A DNA stretch of 64,000 nt from SZAS-18 sp038322235 (lineage in GTDB: Bacteria; Verrucomicrobiota; Verrucomicrobiia; Chthoniobacterales; SZAS-18): positions 124,001 to 188,000 of the forward strand of contig JBBQFQ010000001.1 of the NCBI GenBank assembly GCA_038322235.1, given 5' to 3'. Of the stretch, positions 45,208 through 54,940 are shown in pieces (position 1 is the first letter of the stretch; every line of letters starts with the position of its first letter). The notes beneath the pieces are model-generated. The model was not told the DNA's origin. It saw nothing but the letters and a program-made list of their open reading frames with translations, and ran no database searches. The translations under genes and the position numbers were made by a program.

Positions 45208-46638
45208 TTAACGGGATGCCAGGGCGGCGCGCGGCGCGCGATAGCCGTAGAGTTTTCCCGTCTTGATGAACTTCGCCACCTCCGTCGGTACCATCGATTC
45301 CCACCGTTCATCGCCGGTCTGGAGCATTTTCAAAACGTCGCGAGAAAACACGCCGAGGTTTTCCTTTTTGTAGCCGCGGAGATCTTCGATCCAGCCATTC
45401 TGGACCAGATAGTCGAAGAGTGGTCGGAGGTGCGAGGCGACGGGGAAATTTTCCAGCGTGATGACGTCGCCCTCGGCCGTCTGCGTCGGGTAGACGTAGA
45501 GCTTGACCGCATTTTTAAAGAGCCGGCCGAAGCTTTCCAGAATTCCGCCGTCGAGGTTCGTGTAAAACTTCTCCTCGAACAGCTCGCGGAGGGTGGGCAT
45601 GCCCACGGCGATTCCGATCATCTTCGTCGTGCCGCGCGAGAGATAGGCGGCCAGCCGGAAATACTCCCCGAATTTCGAGATCAGAACGTTCCGCCCCAAC
45701 TTCCCCAGAACCTCAACGCGATCCAGAAAATCAGAATGGTCGACGGATCCCGCGGCCGCGAGATTCTGCATCGTGATCTCCATTAAGACGACCGTTTCCT
45801 CGCCGCGCACCCGCTCCTCCTGGAGGAACTGCGAGAGCGCGCAATCGAGGATATCCTGGGTCGTGTTCGTGACCGGGCGAAAGGAGCCGCGCTCCACGAG
45901 AATCGCCTTCTTGTAGATAAACTCGTCCGGGCGCACGACCTCGCCATCCGCTGTGAACATGGCGGCGTCGGAGAGCCCCAACTGCACGAGCTGCAGCGCC
46001 ATCAAACGGTTGTCGATGTAGTGAAAATCCGGACCGGAGAACTTGATCATGTCCGTCTGGATCCGCTCCGTCGTCAATCCATCGAGCAACGTCCCGATCA
46101 GCTTCTCCGGCGTCTGGTAGGTATAAAAGGCGCCGTGCATCAGATTGACGCCGATCACTCCGAGCGCCTCCTGCTGCTGGATGTTTTCCCGGTCGAGCAT
46201 CCGGACGTGGATGATGATGTCGTTTGGTTCGGCGCGGGGATGCGTTTGAAAGCGAATCCCCATCCAGCCGTGCGATTCATTCTGCTTCCCGAAGGCGCGG
46301 GCAGAGACGGTATTCGCGAGCACGAAAAAACTCGTCTTCGCTCCGCGCTGGTCGGCCAGGCGTTCCGTCAGGAGCTGATACTCGTGATCGAGCATCGTCA
46401 TCAGCCGCTGCCGGCTGACGTAGCGATCGCAGGGGCCGTAGATCGCGTCGGAAAAAAGCATGTCGTAGGCCGACATCGTCTTGGCGACCGTTCCGCTGGC
46501 AGCGCCCACCTTGAAGAACCGGCGCGCGACCTCCTGCCCCGCCCCGATCTCGGCGAACGTGCCATAGCGCAGGGCGTCGAGATTGATCTGCAACGCCTTC
46601 TTGTCGACGCCAGTCTCGGTCTTTTCAGCGGAAGTCAT
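45208..46638 (-). CDS. Large conserved protein of unknown function
   Basis: 476-aa soluble protein. Recognisable blocks: YGTFAEIGAGQEVARRFFKV, SDAIYGPCDRYVSRQRL, GVIGVNLMHGAFYTYQTPE, ILVERGSFRPVTN and a C-terminal PTEVAKFIKTGKLYGY. I recall this family in cyanobacteria, planctomycetes and verrucomicrobia, often under misleading names (TonB-dependent receptor, NMN adenylyltransferase). Nothing here resembles an outer-membrane barrel or a nucleotidyltransferase HxGH motif. Convergent with nnr (16 bp between stops). Confidence 0.7.
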   Translation of the reverse strand: MTSAEKTETGVDKKALQINLDALRYGTFAEIGAGQEVARRFFKVGAASGTVAKTMSAYDMLFSDAIYGPCDRYVSRQRLMTMLDHEYQLLTERLADQRGAKTSFFVLANTVSARAFGKQNESHGWMGIRFQTHPRAEPNDIIIHVRMLDRENIQQQEALGVIGVNLMHGAFYTYQTPEKLIGTLLDGLTTERIQTDMIKFSGPDFHYIDNRLMALQLVQLGLSDAAMFTADGEVVRPDEFIYKKAILVERGSFRPVTNTTQDILDCALSQFLQEERVRGEETVVLMEITMQNLAAAGSVDHSDFLDRVEVLGKLGRNVLISKFGEYFRLAAYLSRGTTKMIGIAVGMPTLRELFEEKFYTNLDGGILESFGRLFKNAVKLYVYPTQTAEGDVITLENFPVASHLRPLFDYLVQNGWIEDLRGYKKENLGVFSRDVLKMLQTGDERWESMVPTEVAKFIKTGKLYGYRAPRAALASR

Positions 46639-46729
46639 GGAATGCGCGGAACGCGGCGAAAGCTAGACTGCGCGAAGGTCCCGGCAAGGGATTGCACTGG
46701 AGGCGGCTGACCGCGTAGCATCCGCCGCG

Positions 46730-47200
46730 ATGGGATTCGAACGCACCTTGCTCGCCGCCCAGGGGTATCTCGAACTCGGCATGGCCTCGGACGCTCTTGC
46801 CGAGCTCGAGACGCTTCCCCTCGAGTCCATGCTTCGGCCCGATGTCGTCAAACTTTGCATCGGGATCGCGCTTGAAGCGGAGGCTTGGGAGGCGGGACTC
46901 AAGGCCAGTCGCCGCCTCTGCGCGCTCGAGCCTGAGGACGGACTTGGCTTCATTCACGCGGCCTTTTGTTTGCACGAACTGGGCTGCACGGCCGACGCGA
47001 AAGCGACCCTTCTCGCAGGTCCGCCGGCTCTCGCCGCCGATGCGACATTTCACTACAATCTCGGCTGTTACCATGCCTGTCTCGGAGCGATCGACGAAGC
47101 CCGCGCCAGTCTCGGCCGCGCCTTTGAACTCGACGAAAAATTTCGCGAATTCGCCCAGACCGATACCGATCTTGCCGCGCTGCATGGCGCGCTTGATTGA
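46730..47200 (+). CDS. TPR-like repeat protein
   Basis: 156 aa, all-helical, with three to four degenerate tetratricopeptide units (AQGYLELGMASDALAELETL; AAFCLHELGCTADAKATLL; YNLGCYHACLGAIDEARASL). No signal or membrane segment. Likely a protein-protein interaction module. Its end is 59 bp before the serine hydrolase gene. Confidence 0.75.
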   Translation: MGFERTLLAAQGYLELGMASDALAELETLPLESMLRPDVVKLCIGIALEAEAWEAGLKASRRLCALEPEDGLGFIHAAFCLHELGCTADAKATLLAGPPALAADATFHYNLGCYHACLGAIDEARASLGRAFELDEKFREFAQTDTDLAALHGALD

Positions 47201-47259
47201 ACGGGCGGGGGAAGTCGACACCCATTTCGCGGCGCGCGGTTTTCGCCGAGCATAGGCTC

Positions 47260-48405
47260 ATGCCGAACATCTCCCGCCCCGCGCTCGAGCAGGTCTTCGC
47301 CGAGAACTTTCGTTCCCGCGGAGAAGTCGGTTCGGGCGTTTCCATCTGGCATCGAGGCGAGGAGCTGGTCTCCCTCGCGGGCGGATCCTGCGAGCGCGAC
47401 GGCCTGCGCGCGTGGACGCCTGATACCCTGACGCTGATCTGGTCCGCCACGAAAGGGATCGCCGCCGCCTGTGTGGTGCACGCCTTGCAGGCGGCCGGGG
47501 TCGCGCTGCATCGCCCGGTCGCCCACGTTTGGCCGGCGTTCGCGGCGGCGGGGAAAGGTTCCATCACGCTCGCGCAGGCGCTTTCCCACCAGGCGGGGCT
47601 TTCCGCGCTCGATGGTTCGGTCCCGTTGCTGGATCATGACGTCTGCGCCGCCGCGCTGGCCGCCCAGCAACCCCTCTGGCCCCCAGGAACGGCCCACGGC
47701 TACCACGTTCGAACGTTCGGACCGCTCCTCGACGAAATCCTTCGCCGCGTCGTGCCGGGCACGACGCTCGGACGTTACTGGCGCGCCATCTTCGGCGACC
47801 CCTTCGAGCTCGACGTCTGGATCGGACTGCCCGACGAGCTCCACGCTCGCGCGGCGACCACCTATCCGGCCCGCGTCGCGGCGGGCGCGCTGCCAAATCC
47901 CGACCCAATGTACGCTGCACTGGCGCAGGAAGGTTCGCTGACGCGCCTCTCCTTCGCCTCGCCGTCCGGCCTCCACAGCGTCACCCTCATGATGAAGCCG
48001 GAGGCGCGCCGGGCCGAGTTGCCCGCGTTGGGCGGAATCGCCTCGGCGCGAGGTCTCGCAAAATTCTATTCGTTGCTGGCGACGCGGGATCAACGGGCCT
48101 TCTCCGGACCGACGCTCGAGGCGATGAGCGTCGCTCTCGTCGATGGCGCGGATCTCGTCCTGCGGACGCCCACCGCCTTCTCCACCGGCTTCATGCTCGA
48201 TCCCCGCGGGGCCGACGGCACCAAGCTCCGCGCTCTCTTCGGTCCATCGACCCGCGCCTTCGGACATCCGGGATCGGGCGGGATCCATGCCTTCGCCGAT
48301 CCCGAGGCCGCCCTTTCTTTTGCCTTCGTCACAAACCAAATGGAGCTCGGCGTCTTCCCAAATCGACGGGCGCTGGCCTTCGTCGAGTGTCTCTATTCCG
48401 CGTGA
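47260..48405 (+). CDS. Beta-lactamase-fold serine hydrolase (EstB-like)
   Basis: 381 aa. The nucleophile motif SxxK is in LIWSATKGIAAA (Ser-Ala-Thr-Lys). The second motif is near HGYHVRTFGPLLDEILRR with Tyr, and GHPGSGGIHAFADPEAALSF is the third. Members of this group are esterases or peptidases rather than true beta-lactamases. No signal peptide, so cytoplasmic. The ATG at 47260 was preferred; a frame to 47197 overlaps the TPR gene. Confidence 0.88.
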   Translation: MPNISRPALEQVFAENFRSRGEVGSGVSIWHRGEELVSLAGGSCERDGLRAWTPDTLTLIWSATKGIAAACVVHALQAAGVALHRPVAHVWPAFAAAGKGSITLAQALSHQAGLSALDGSVPLLDHDVCAAALAAQQPLWPPGTAHGYHVRTFGPLLDEILRRVVPGTTLGRYWRAIFGDPFELDVWIGLPDELHARAATTYPARVAAGALPNPDPMYAALAQEGSLTRLSFASPSGLHSVTLMMKPEARRAELPALGGIASARGLAKFYSLLATRDQRAFSGPTLEAMSVALVDGADLVLRTPTAFSTGFMLDPRGADGTKLRALFGPSTRAFGHPGSGGIHAFADPEAALSFAFVTNQMELGVFPNRRALAFVECLYSA

Positions 48406-48459
48406 TTAACCTGCATCGGCGCTTGCCAGCGGCACGCCGCGTGCGGTAATTGCGCCGCC

Positions 48460-49242
48460 ATGACATGGTACTACGCCGAAAATAACTCGCAGCAGGGTCC
48501 CGTCTCCGACGAACAGCTCGGTCAGCTCGCCGCCAGTGGGCGCGTGAACGGCTCGACGCTCGTTTGGAAAGCGGGCATGGGGGCCTGGACTGCGCTTGAG
48601 CAAGCTGCGCCGGAATTGCTCGCCGCGCCCGCGCTCGCCGCCGCCAGCGACGGTACCCCGGCCAGTGCCTTCCCCGCCCTCGGGCCAGAGACGGCACTGT
48701 GCTCGACGTGCAATCAATTCAAGCCCCTCGATCAGATCGTGATGATCAGCGGCCAGCGGGTCTGCGCCACCTGCAAGCCCGTCGTGCTCCAGAAGCTCAA
48801 ACAGGGTGATGCTCCCGTGCCCACCTTCCGTTACGGCGGCTTCTGGATTCGCTTTGCCGCCCGGTTTCTCGACGGGCTCATTCTCCAGCCGGTCAGCTTG
48901 CTGATCAATATGCTGATGCTCGGCAGCGTCTTCGGGAATCCGAATGCCGGCGCGGGGACTCAGGCGGGCGCCATCTTGCTCGGAACGCTGATCGGATTTG
49001 GTTATTCCATCTTTTTCCTCGGGCGCTTCGGAGCGACTCCGGGGAAAATGGTCGCGGGTCTGCGGGTCGTACGCGAGGATGGATCACCGCTCGGCTATGG
49101 TCTCGCCACGGGGCGCGTCTTCGCCGATCTCGTGAGTGCCCTGACGCTGGGGATCGGGTACCTCATCGCCGCTTTCGACGTGGAGAAACGCGCCCTCCAT
49201 GACCGGATTTGCAACACGCGGGTCATCTACAAGAAAGGCTGA
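48460..49242 (+). CDS. GYF_2 / zinc-ribbon / RDD membrane protein
   Basis: 260 aa. A GYF_2 domain (WYYAENNSQQGPVSDEQLGQ, residues 3-55) is followed by a CxxC-x(30)-CxxC ribbon (CSTCNQF at about 81, CATCKP at about 104). An RDD domain has three helices (FRYGGFWIRFAARFLDGLIL at about 123; GRFGATPGKMVAGLRVVRED at about 187). Probably an inner-membrane protein with a cytoplasmic interaction head. First of a tightly packed group reaching to 58169. Confidence 0.85.
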   Translation: MTWYYAENNSQQGPVSDEQLGQLAASGRVNGSTLVWKAGMGAWTALEQAAPELLAAPALAAASDGTPASAFPALGPETALCSTCNQFKPLDQIVMISGQRVCATCKPVVLQKLKQGDAPVPTFRYGGFWIRFAARFLDGLILQPVSLLINMLMLGSVFGNPNAGAGTQAGAILLGTLIGFGYSIFFLGRFGATPGKMVAGLRVVREDGSPLGYGLATGRVFADLVSALTLGIGYLIAAFDVEKRALHDRICNTRVIYKKG

Positions 49243-49286
49243 CGCGCCACTCTGGGCGCGGCTTCGGGTCGCGAATCCGTCAACGC

Positions 49287-49889
49287 ATGGCCGCCGTTGC
49301 CACCGCCCGTCGCTGCCTGCGCTGCGATCTCGATCTCGGGCCCGAGGTCTGGAATACGCCTGCTCCCATTCCGTGTCCGCGGTGCCAGACGCCGCTGATC
49401 GCGCGCGTCTTTCCCGCCAGCCAGCGCACCCTGGCTCCCGGTTCCGCCGGCGAGGCGTTGATCGGCGACGATCTGGCCAGCTGCTTCTTCCACCCGGCGA
49501 AGAAGGCGACCGTCGCGTGCGCAGACTGCGGCCGCTTCGTCTGCGCCCTCTGCGATCTCGAAATCGATGGCCGCAACCTCTGCCCATCGTGCCTTGAGGC
49601 CGGACGCAAAAAGGACACGATCACGGCGCTCAAGACCCGGGTGACGCGTTGGGATCAGATCGCGCTGATGCTCGCCGTGATCCCACTCATCTCCATCTAT
49701 TTCACGGTCTTCACGGCTCCCGCAGCGCTCTTCATCTCGCTTTGGAAGTGGAAGAGCACGTCGCAGTATCCCGTCCACCGCGGGAAGGCCCGGTTCGTCA
49801 TCGCCATTCTTTTGTCGCTGGTCCAAATCGGCCTCTGGGTCGCGCTGGTCAGCGGATTCCTCTCGGGACGCTTTGGCCGTTTCCGTTGA
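49287..49889 (+). CDS. Membrane protein with several zinc-ribbon motifs
   Basis: 200 aa. Cysteine pairs: CLRCDLD, CPRCQTP, CADCGRFVCALCDLE and CPSC, preceded by a CFFHP, which resembles a B-box zinc finger. Two helices at the C-terminus (about 135-160 and 175-195). Start ATG at 49287 (MAAVATARRC). It follows the GYF_2/RDD gene by 44 bp. Function unknown; probably part of the same membrane assembly. Confidence 0.7.
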   Translation: MAAVATARRCLRCDLDLGPEVWNTPAPIPCPRCQTPLIARVFPASQRTLAPGSAGEALIGDDLASCFFHPAKKATVACADCGRFVCALCDLEIDGRNLCPSCLEAGRKKDTITALKTRVTRWDQIALMLAVIPLISIYFTVFTAPAALFISLWKWKSTSQYPVHRGKARFVIAILLSLVQIGLWVALVSGFLSGRFGRFR

Positions 49890-49897
49890 TCCACCCG

Positions 49898-50434
49898 ATG
49901 CCTGATCCGGCGCCCATTTCCTATCGCAAGCTCCCGGGCCGCACTCCCTCCCTGCGCTTTGGGTTGGTTTCCGTCGCACAGTCCGCGCTCTGGCTTGGTC
50001 CCGACCACGTGCTGAAGGTCGAGTCGACCCCGGGATCGCAAAGCTACAAGCGCTTCGACTACGCCGATATCCAGGAGTTGTTCGTGCAGCGCACCTCGCG
50101 GCAGCTGACCATTTCGCTCGTTTTTGGCGGGATTGTGGCGCTTGTTGTCTTGGGCTTCGTCGCCAGCAACGCGTCGACCGCCTCCGAGGTGTTCGGGTGG
50201 ATTTTGGGATTGCCCGCCCTCATCACGCTGATCGTCAACATCGCCCGCGGACCCACCTGCGAAGGCTATCTGCGCACCGCGGTAGGTGTCGAACGCATCC
50301 CTTCCTTCGCCCGGCTCCGGCCGACGCTGAAGGCAATTGATCTGATCACCGCCGAAGTGGAAAAGGTGCAAGGGCGGCTCCCATCAACCGACGTTGCGGC
50401 CGAGCATTCGCCCGCCGCCGTTCCCGCCGCATAG
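49898..50434 (+). CDS. Membrane protein with a possible PH-like domain
   Basis: 178 aa. An N-terminal beta-rich part (VLKVESTPGSQSYKRFDYAD, then IQELFVQRTSRQL) looks like bacterial PH domains. Two helices (about 70-90 and 95-115) follow, then an amphipathic C-terminus. Starts 8 bp after the previous stop; its TAG overlaps a possible GTG start of the next gene. No specific function. Confidence 0.6.
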   Translation: MPDPAPISYRKLPGRTPSLRFGLVSVAQSALWLGPDHVLKVESTPGSQSYKRFDYADIQELFVQRTSRQLTISLVFGGIVALVVLGFVASNASTASEVFGWILGLPALITLIVNIARGPTCEGYLRTAVGVERIPSFARLRPTLKAIDLITAEVEKVQGRLPSTDVAAEHSPAAVPAA

Positions 50435-50448
50435 TGCGGGTGCACCTC

Positions 50449-50766
50449 ATGGAACTCGCCCGCCAGCGCTGTCTCCTGCATCCTCTGCGCGAGGCGGTGG
50501 CCCGCTGTCCTTCCTGCCGGGATTTCTACTGCCGGGAATGCGTGACCGAGCACGACCACCGCCTGCTCTGTGCCGCGTGCCTGCGAAAGATTGCCGCATC
50601 GACCAGTTCGGAGACGCCCCGCCAGGTCTTCGGGGCAGCCTGGAGCGTCGTAAAATTTGGCGGCGCCATCCTGCTCGTCTGGTTCGCCTTCTTCCTGGTC
50701 GCACAGTTTCTTGCGCGTGCGCCCACGACCTTCCACAACGGCGAGATGTGGACGACGAAGCCGTGA
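50449..50766 (+). CDS. Small B-box-like zinc-finger membrane protein
   Basis: 105 aa. CLLHPLREAVARCPSCRDFY, CRECVTEHDHRLLCAAC is a B-box-like cluster of Cys and His, followed by one helix (GGAILLVWFAFFLVAQFLA). Start is the ATG at 50449 or a GTG at 50434 that overlaps the preceding stop. The stop overlaps the GTG start of the next gene (GTGA), indicating coupling. Confidence 0.65.
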   Translation: MELARQRCLLHPLREAVARCPSCRDFYCRECVTEHDHRLLCAACLRKIAASTSSETPRQVFGAAWSVVKFGGAILLVWFAFFLVAQFLARAPTTFHNGEMWTTKP

Positions 50767-52496
50767 ATCCCCTGCCCTCCCCTTCGGCGGTCGCGGCGAG
50801 CAGCGCACCCAAACCCCGGCGAGCCCCGCGCGATCCGGGCCTGCGCGGTGCGCCCGCCCTCACGATCCTCGAGGAAGCGATTCACCTCCTCCGCTTCGCC
50901 CCGGCCCGCGTGCGCACGCTGTACCTCTCCGGCACCGTCCCGTTCGTCCTCGGCTTTCTGTTCTTCTGGGCCGACATGAGCCGCAACGTGAATGCCGAGG
51001 CCCACGCCACGGAGGCGTCGCTCGGCGTCGCCCTCCTCTTCCTCTGGATGAAGGCCTTTCAGTCCGCCGCCGCCAGCGAACTACACGCCCATTGCTCCCG
51101 GGCGCGGCTCGAGCCCTGGACGTTCCAGCGCGTTCGCCGGATGGTTTACATCCAGACGGTCTGGCAGCCAACGAAGCTATTCGTCCTGCCGCTCGCCGCC
51201 CTCGTCGGCCTGCCGTTTGCCGCCGCGTGCGCGTTCTACCATCATCTGGCCGTGTTCGGGGATGGCCTGCTCCCGGCCGGCGAGGCCCGGCGCCGCGCCC
51301 TCGCGGCGGCCCGGCCCTGGCCCGGGCAGAATTTCATGGGCCTTCTCCTCATCGCGTCCGGGGGACTCTTCATTTTCCTCAATCTTTACGTTCTCGGCGC
51401 CGTGCTGCCGGAAATGGTGCGGGTCTTCACCGGCGTGGAAACGGCGGCGTCCCAGAGCGGCACTGCGCTGGTCTTCAGTTCGTCTTTTCTCGCCGCAGCC
51501 CTCGCGGGCGCCCACGTGTTTCTCTTCGCGCTGACCTCGGCCTTCTACTCGGTCCGTTGCTTCCGCGGTCTGTCGATGCGCGATGGCCGGGATCTGCTGC
51601 GCGAGCTCGATCTCGCGGTCGCCCGGCGGCGGACCCAGGTCGCCGCCCTCATGCTCGCCGGAGGGCTGTTTCTTTCCGGCGGTCTCCGCGCCGAGGCGCC
51701 CCCGCCGGCAGATCCAGCTCCGCGGGTGCAATCCGCCGAGCTCGACCATTCCCTCCGCGAGGTCCTCGCCCGACGGGAATTTGCCTGGCGCATGCCGCGC
51801 GAATCCACCGTGGTCGAAGCGAAACCCGAAGGCACCATCGCGCGCTTTTTCCGGAAGATCAGCGAATGGCTCTCGAGCATGTGGGAGCGGGTCCGCGACT
51901 GGTGGCAGCGGGTCAATCGCTCCCGGGAACGAAAGCCCGAGCCGTCCTCCGAAGGCTGGAGCTTGGGTGGGGCCGCCGTCGCTCAGCCTGCTCTCTACGT
52001 CCTCCTTGTGGCCCTCGTCGCGGCGGGCGCCTACGTTCTCTTTCGCCAGTGGCAGCAACGCCGGCGGCAGCCCAGCCAGGTCGCCGTGGCTGCCGCGGCC
52101 GTGGCCGCGCCGGTCGCGGACGTGGCCGACGAAGGCATCCTCGCCACCCAGCATCCGGAGGACGAGTGGCTCCGGCTCGCCCGGGATCTGGCCGCGCGCG
52201 GTGAATACCGGCTCGCGGTCCGCGCTCTCTTCCTTGCGTCGCTCGCCGGGCTCGCGGCCCGCGGTGCGCTCAGCATCGCGCGGCACAAGTCGAACCGCGA
52301 CTACCTCCGCGAATTCGAACGCCGCGCCCGCAACCACGCGGACTGGCAGCAGGCTCTGCGAGATTCCGTCCGCTCGCTCGAGCGCGTCTGGTACGGAAGT
52401 TTTCCCGCGGATGCCCTCACGTATGAGACCGCGCTCGAGCGCCACGCGGTCCTGGCCCAGTCGGACTCTCCACCGGCCGTCGCCGCCTCCGCATGA
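50763..52496 (+). CDS. DUF4129-domain multi-pass membrane protein
   Basis: 577 aa from the GTG at 50763, which overlaps the upstream TGA. Helices at about 55-75, 140-165, 195-220, 240-265 and 410-430. The C-terminal 95 residues hold DUF4129 (DEWLRLARDLAARGEYRLAV, LRDSVRSLERVWYG), usually cytoplasmic and found beside MoxR/DUF58/transglutaminase genes. A segment before the last helix is Arg/Trp-rich. Its stop overlaps the next start (ATGA). Confidence 0.8.
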   Translation: MNPLPSPSAVAASSAPKPRRAPRDPGLRGAPALTILEEAIHLLRFAPARVRTLYLSGTVPFVLGFLFFWADMSRNVNAEAHATEASLGVALLFLWMKAFQSAAASELHAHCSRARLEPWTFQRVRRMVYIQTVWQPTKLFVLPLAALVGLPFAAACAFYHHLAVFGDGLLPAGEARRRALAAARPWPGQNFMGLLLIASGGLFIFLNLYVLGAVLPEMVRVFTGVETAASQSGTALVFSSSFLAAALAGAHVFLFALTSAFYSVRCFRGLSMRDGRDLLRELDLAVARRRTQVAALMLAGGLFLSGGLRAEAPPPADPAPRVQSAELDHSLREVLARREFAWRMPRESTVVEAKPEGTIARFFRKISEWLSSMWERVRDWWQRVNRSRERKPEPSSEGWSLGGAAVAQPALYVLLVALVAAGAYVLFRQWQQRRRQPSQVAVAAAAVAAPVADVADEGILATQHPEDEWLRLARDLAARGEYRLAVRALFLASLAGLAARGALSIARHKSNRDYLREFERRARNHADWQQALRDSVRSLERVWYGSFPADALTYETALERHAVLAQSDSPPAVAASA

Positions 52497-53911
52497 GCAC
52501 ACGCCTTCCCGCCTGGCTCCTCCCTGTCGCGCTCGTCCTGGCGCTCGGCGCCGGGCTCATCGCGGTCGTCGGCCAGCGCCTCGAAGAAGGCGATCTCTAT
52601 GCGCCGTACTCCACCTTCCGCGCCGATCCCTTCGGCACAAAGGCGCTATTCCTCTCCCTTCAGGAATTGCCGGATCGACCCGTCTCCGTCGAGCGTTCGC
52701 TGCGGCCCCTCGCCAAACTCGCGAAGGGCCCGGATGGATCCGAACTCGATCTGACCGGTACGACGGTCTTTCTCCTCGCGGAACATCCCTCGCTCTGGGC
52801 GTACCGTCCGCCCCGGTTCCGGTTCGAACAGATCGAAACGCTCGCCCGCCAGGGCGCCCGCGTCGTGCTCGCGTTCGAGCCGATCAAGAAGCCGCTCGTC
52901 ACCCGACCGGAAATCACCTTCCTCCTCGACGAAGAAGACGACCCGGATGGCGGGAAGGGCACCCCGCCGGACGGCAAAAAAGCGCCGCCGAAGGACGCCA
53001 AGAACAAGAAGAAGGAGAATCCGGAGGACCAGCCGGGCAAGCCCCAGCTCCGCGGCGTTTTCGAAATTCCCCGTTCGGTCGATGACCAGCTCAATGACCG
53101 CTGGGGTCTGTCGCTCGCCCGGACGGAGGCAAAGTCGGACGCGGCGAAAGCGAAACCTGGCGATACCGTCCTCACCGCGGACGACACGGCGGTCACGACG
53201 CCCGCGGTCGCCGCGTTCCCGGGGGAGACGGGCCGCGATCCGCTCCCGTGGGTCTCGGCGCTGCATTTCGTCGTGAAGCCCACCGATGAACCGCTCTGGC
53301 GGATCATGTACCAGCGCATGCGCCAGCCCGTGCTGGCGGAGCGGCCGTTTGGGAAAGGATCCCTCGTCGTTTGCGGTGACACCTTTTTTCTCAGCAATGA
53401 GGCGCTCTACCGCGACCGGAGTGCGAGCGCTCTCGCCTGGCTCATCGGCAAGTCGAGTCGCGTGATCTTCGACGAGTACTATCTCGGCACCCGCGAGAAT
53501 CCGGGCCTCATGACACTGGCCAATCGCTACCGCCTCTCCGGCCTGGCCGTTGGATTCGTCCTGCTCGCGCTGCTCTACGTTTGGAAGAATACGTCGCCGC
53601 TCGTGCCGCCGCCGCCCGATCCCGGATCCGCCGGCGCGCCGCCGCAGGCGGGTCTGGGCGGCGACGCCGGATTTCCCGCCCTCCTCCGCCGCGCCGTCAG
53701 CGCGCCCGATCTGCCCCGGCTCGCCTTTGAGCAGTGGAGGCACACGCCCGCCGGGCTGGACGGCCGCACCTCTCCCACGCCGGAACGCGTGAGCCGCTTG
53801 CAGGCCCTCATCGCCGGCGACAACAAAAACCCCGCGGCGGTCTATCGCTCCATGCGGGACGTCCTGCGCCAGCGCACCTCCCCCGCCGGGACCGGCGCAG
53901 CGCCCCGCTGA
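52493..53911 (+). CDS. DUF4350-domain membrane protein
   Basis: 472 aa. The N-terminal helix (residues 7-25) is followed by DUF4350: YSTFRADPFGTKALFLSLQE and ARVVLAFEPI. A charged Lys/Asp/Pro-rich insert at about 145-185 comes next, then FGKGSLVVCGDTFFLSNEAL and FDEYYLGTRENPGLM. A second helix lies near 345-362, with a Pro-rich cytoplasmic tail. The family regularly sits between DUF4129 and MoxR genes, exactly as here; proposed to sense or scaffold in the envelope, but unproven. Confidence 0.82.
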   Translation: MSTRLPAWLLPVALVLALGAGLIAVVGQRLEEGDLYAPYSTFRADPFGTKALFLSLQELPDRPVSVERSLRPLAKLAKGPDGSELDLTGTTVFLLAEHPSLWAYRPPRFRFEQIETLARQGARVVLAFEPIKKPLVTRPEITFLLDEEDDPDGGKGTPPDGKKAPPKDAKNKKKENPEDQPGKPQLRGVFEIPRSVDDQLNDRWGLSLARTEAKSDAAKAKPGDTVLTADDTAVTTPAVAAFPGETGRDPLPWVSALHFVVKPTDEPLWRIMYQRMRQPVLAERPFGKGSLVVCGDTFFLSNEALYRDRSASALAWLIGKSSRVIFDEYYLGTRENPGLMTLANRYRLSGLAVGFVLLALLYVWKNTSPLVPPPPDPGSAGAPPQAGLGGDAGFPALLRRAVSAPDLPRLAFEQWRHTPAGLDGRTSPTPERVSRLQALIAGDNKNPAAVYRSMRDVLRQRTSPAGTGAAPR

Positions 53912-53956
53912 TTGCCTCACTTCCGCCGCCAGCTTTCCTCCTCCTCCCGACCCCTC

Positions 53957-54922
53957 ATGTCCAACCACCTCGACCAGCTCAAAGAAACGCTCGCCCGCGC
54001 CCGCACCGAGGTCGCGAAAGTCATCATCGGCCAGTCCGAGGTGATCGACATGGCCCTCGTCGCGATCATCACGAACCAGCACGCGCTCATCGAGGGCGTT
54101 CCCGGCGTCGCCAAGACGCTGCTGGTGCGCACGCTCGCCCGCGTGCTCGGCTGCGAGTTCAATCGCATCCAGTTCACCCCGGATTTGATGCCGGCAGACA
54201 TCACCGGGACGAATATCTTCGATCTCGGAAAGAATAATTTCAGCTTCGTGCCCGGACCCGTTTTCACGACGTTTCTGCTCGCGGATGAAATCAACCGCGC
54301 GCCCGCCAAGACCCAGAGCGCGCTGCTGCAAGCCATGCAGGAACGCGTCGTCTCGGTCGATCGTGCGACCTACGCGCTGCCGCCGAATTTCACCGTCTTC
54401 GCGACGCAGAATCCGGTGGAATCGGAAGGCACGTATCCGCTGCCGGAGGCCCAGAAGGATCGCTTCCTCTTCAAGATCACGATGTCCTACCCGCACCGCG
54501 ACGAGGAGTACACGCTCGCCCAGCGCGTGCTCTCGCCGCATTCGCCCGAAGCCGCTCTGGCAGCGGGCGACGTCCAGGCGGTCGTCACCGCCGAAGTCCT
54601 GACGGAACTCCGCGCTTCGCTCGGCGGGATGACCGTCCGTGAGGAACTCATCGGCTACGCGGTCGATCTCGTCCGGGCCACGCGCTCGCACGAGGCGATC
54701 CTCGTCGGCGCCGGCCCCCGCGCGACGCAGGCGCTGCTGCTGGCGGGTCGGGCTTCCGCCGCGCTCCAGGGACGCGACTTTGTCACGCCCGATGACCTGC
54801 GCTCCCTCGCACGGCCCGTGCTCGAGCATCGCCTCATGCTTCGTCCCGAGTTCGAGCTGGAAGGGCTCGATCCTGCTGGCGCCGTCGCCCAGCTGCTCGA
54901 GCGCGTACCGGTTCCGCGGTAA
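53957..54922 (+). CDS. MoxR-family AAA+ ATPase
   Basis: 321 aa. Walker A EGVPGVAKT, Walker B LLADEINRAPAKTQSALLQA, sensor 1 FTVFATQNPVESEGTYPLPE and an arginine-finger region, then the AAA lid. MoxR proteins act as chaperones that help assemble or insert metal into partner proteins, often with DUF58 and VWA proteins. The ATG at 53957 was chosen; an earlier ATG at 53912 adds a low-complexity leader. The DUF58 gene follows after 18 bp. Confidence 0.94.
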   Translation: MSNHLDQLKETLARARTEVAKVIIGQSEVIDMALVAIITNQHALIEGVPGVAKTLLVRTLARVLGCEFNRIQFTPDLMPADITGTNIFDLGKNNFSFVPGPVFTTFLLADEINRAPAKTQSALLQAMQERVVSVDRATYALPPNFTVFATQNPVESEGTYPLPEAQKDRFLFKITMSYPHRDEEYTLAQRVLSPHSPEAALAAGDVQAVVTAEVLTELRASLGGMTVREELIGYAVDLVRATRSHEAILVGAGPRATQALLLAGRASAALQGRDFVTPDDLRSLARPVLEHRLMLRPEFELEGLDPAGAVAQLLERVPVPR

Positions 54923-54940
54923 GCGCGCGCTCGCATCCCC

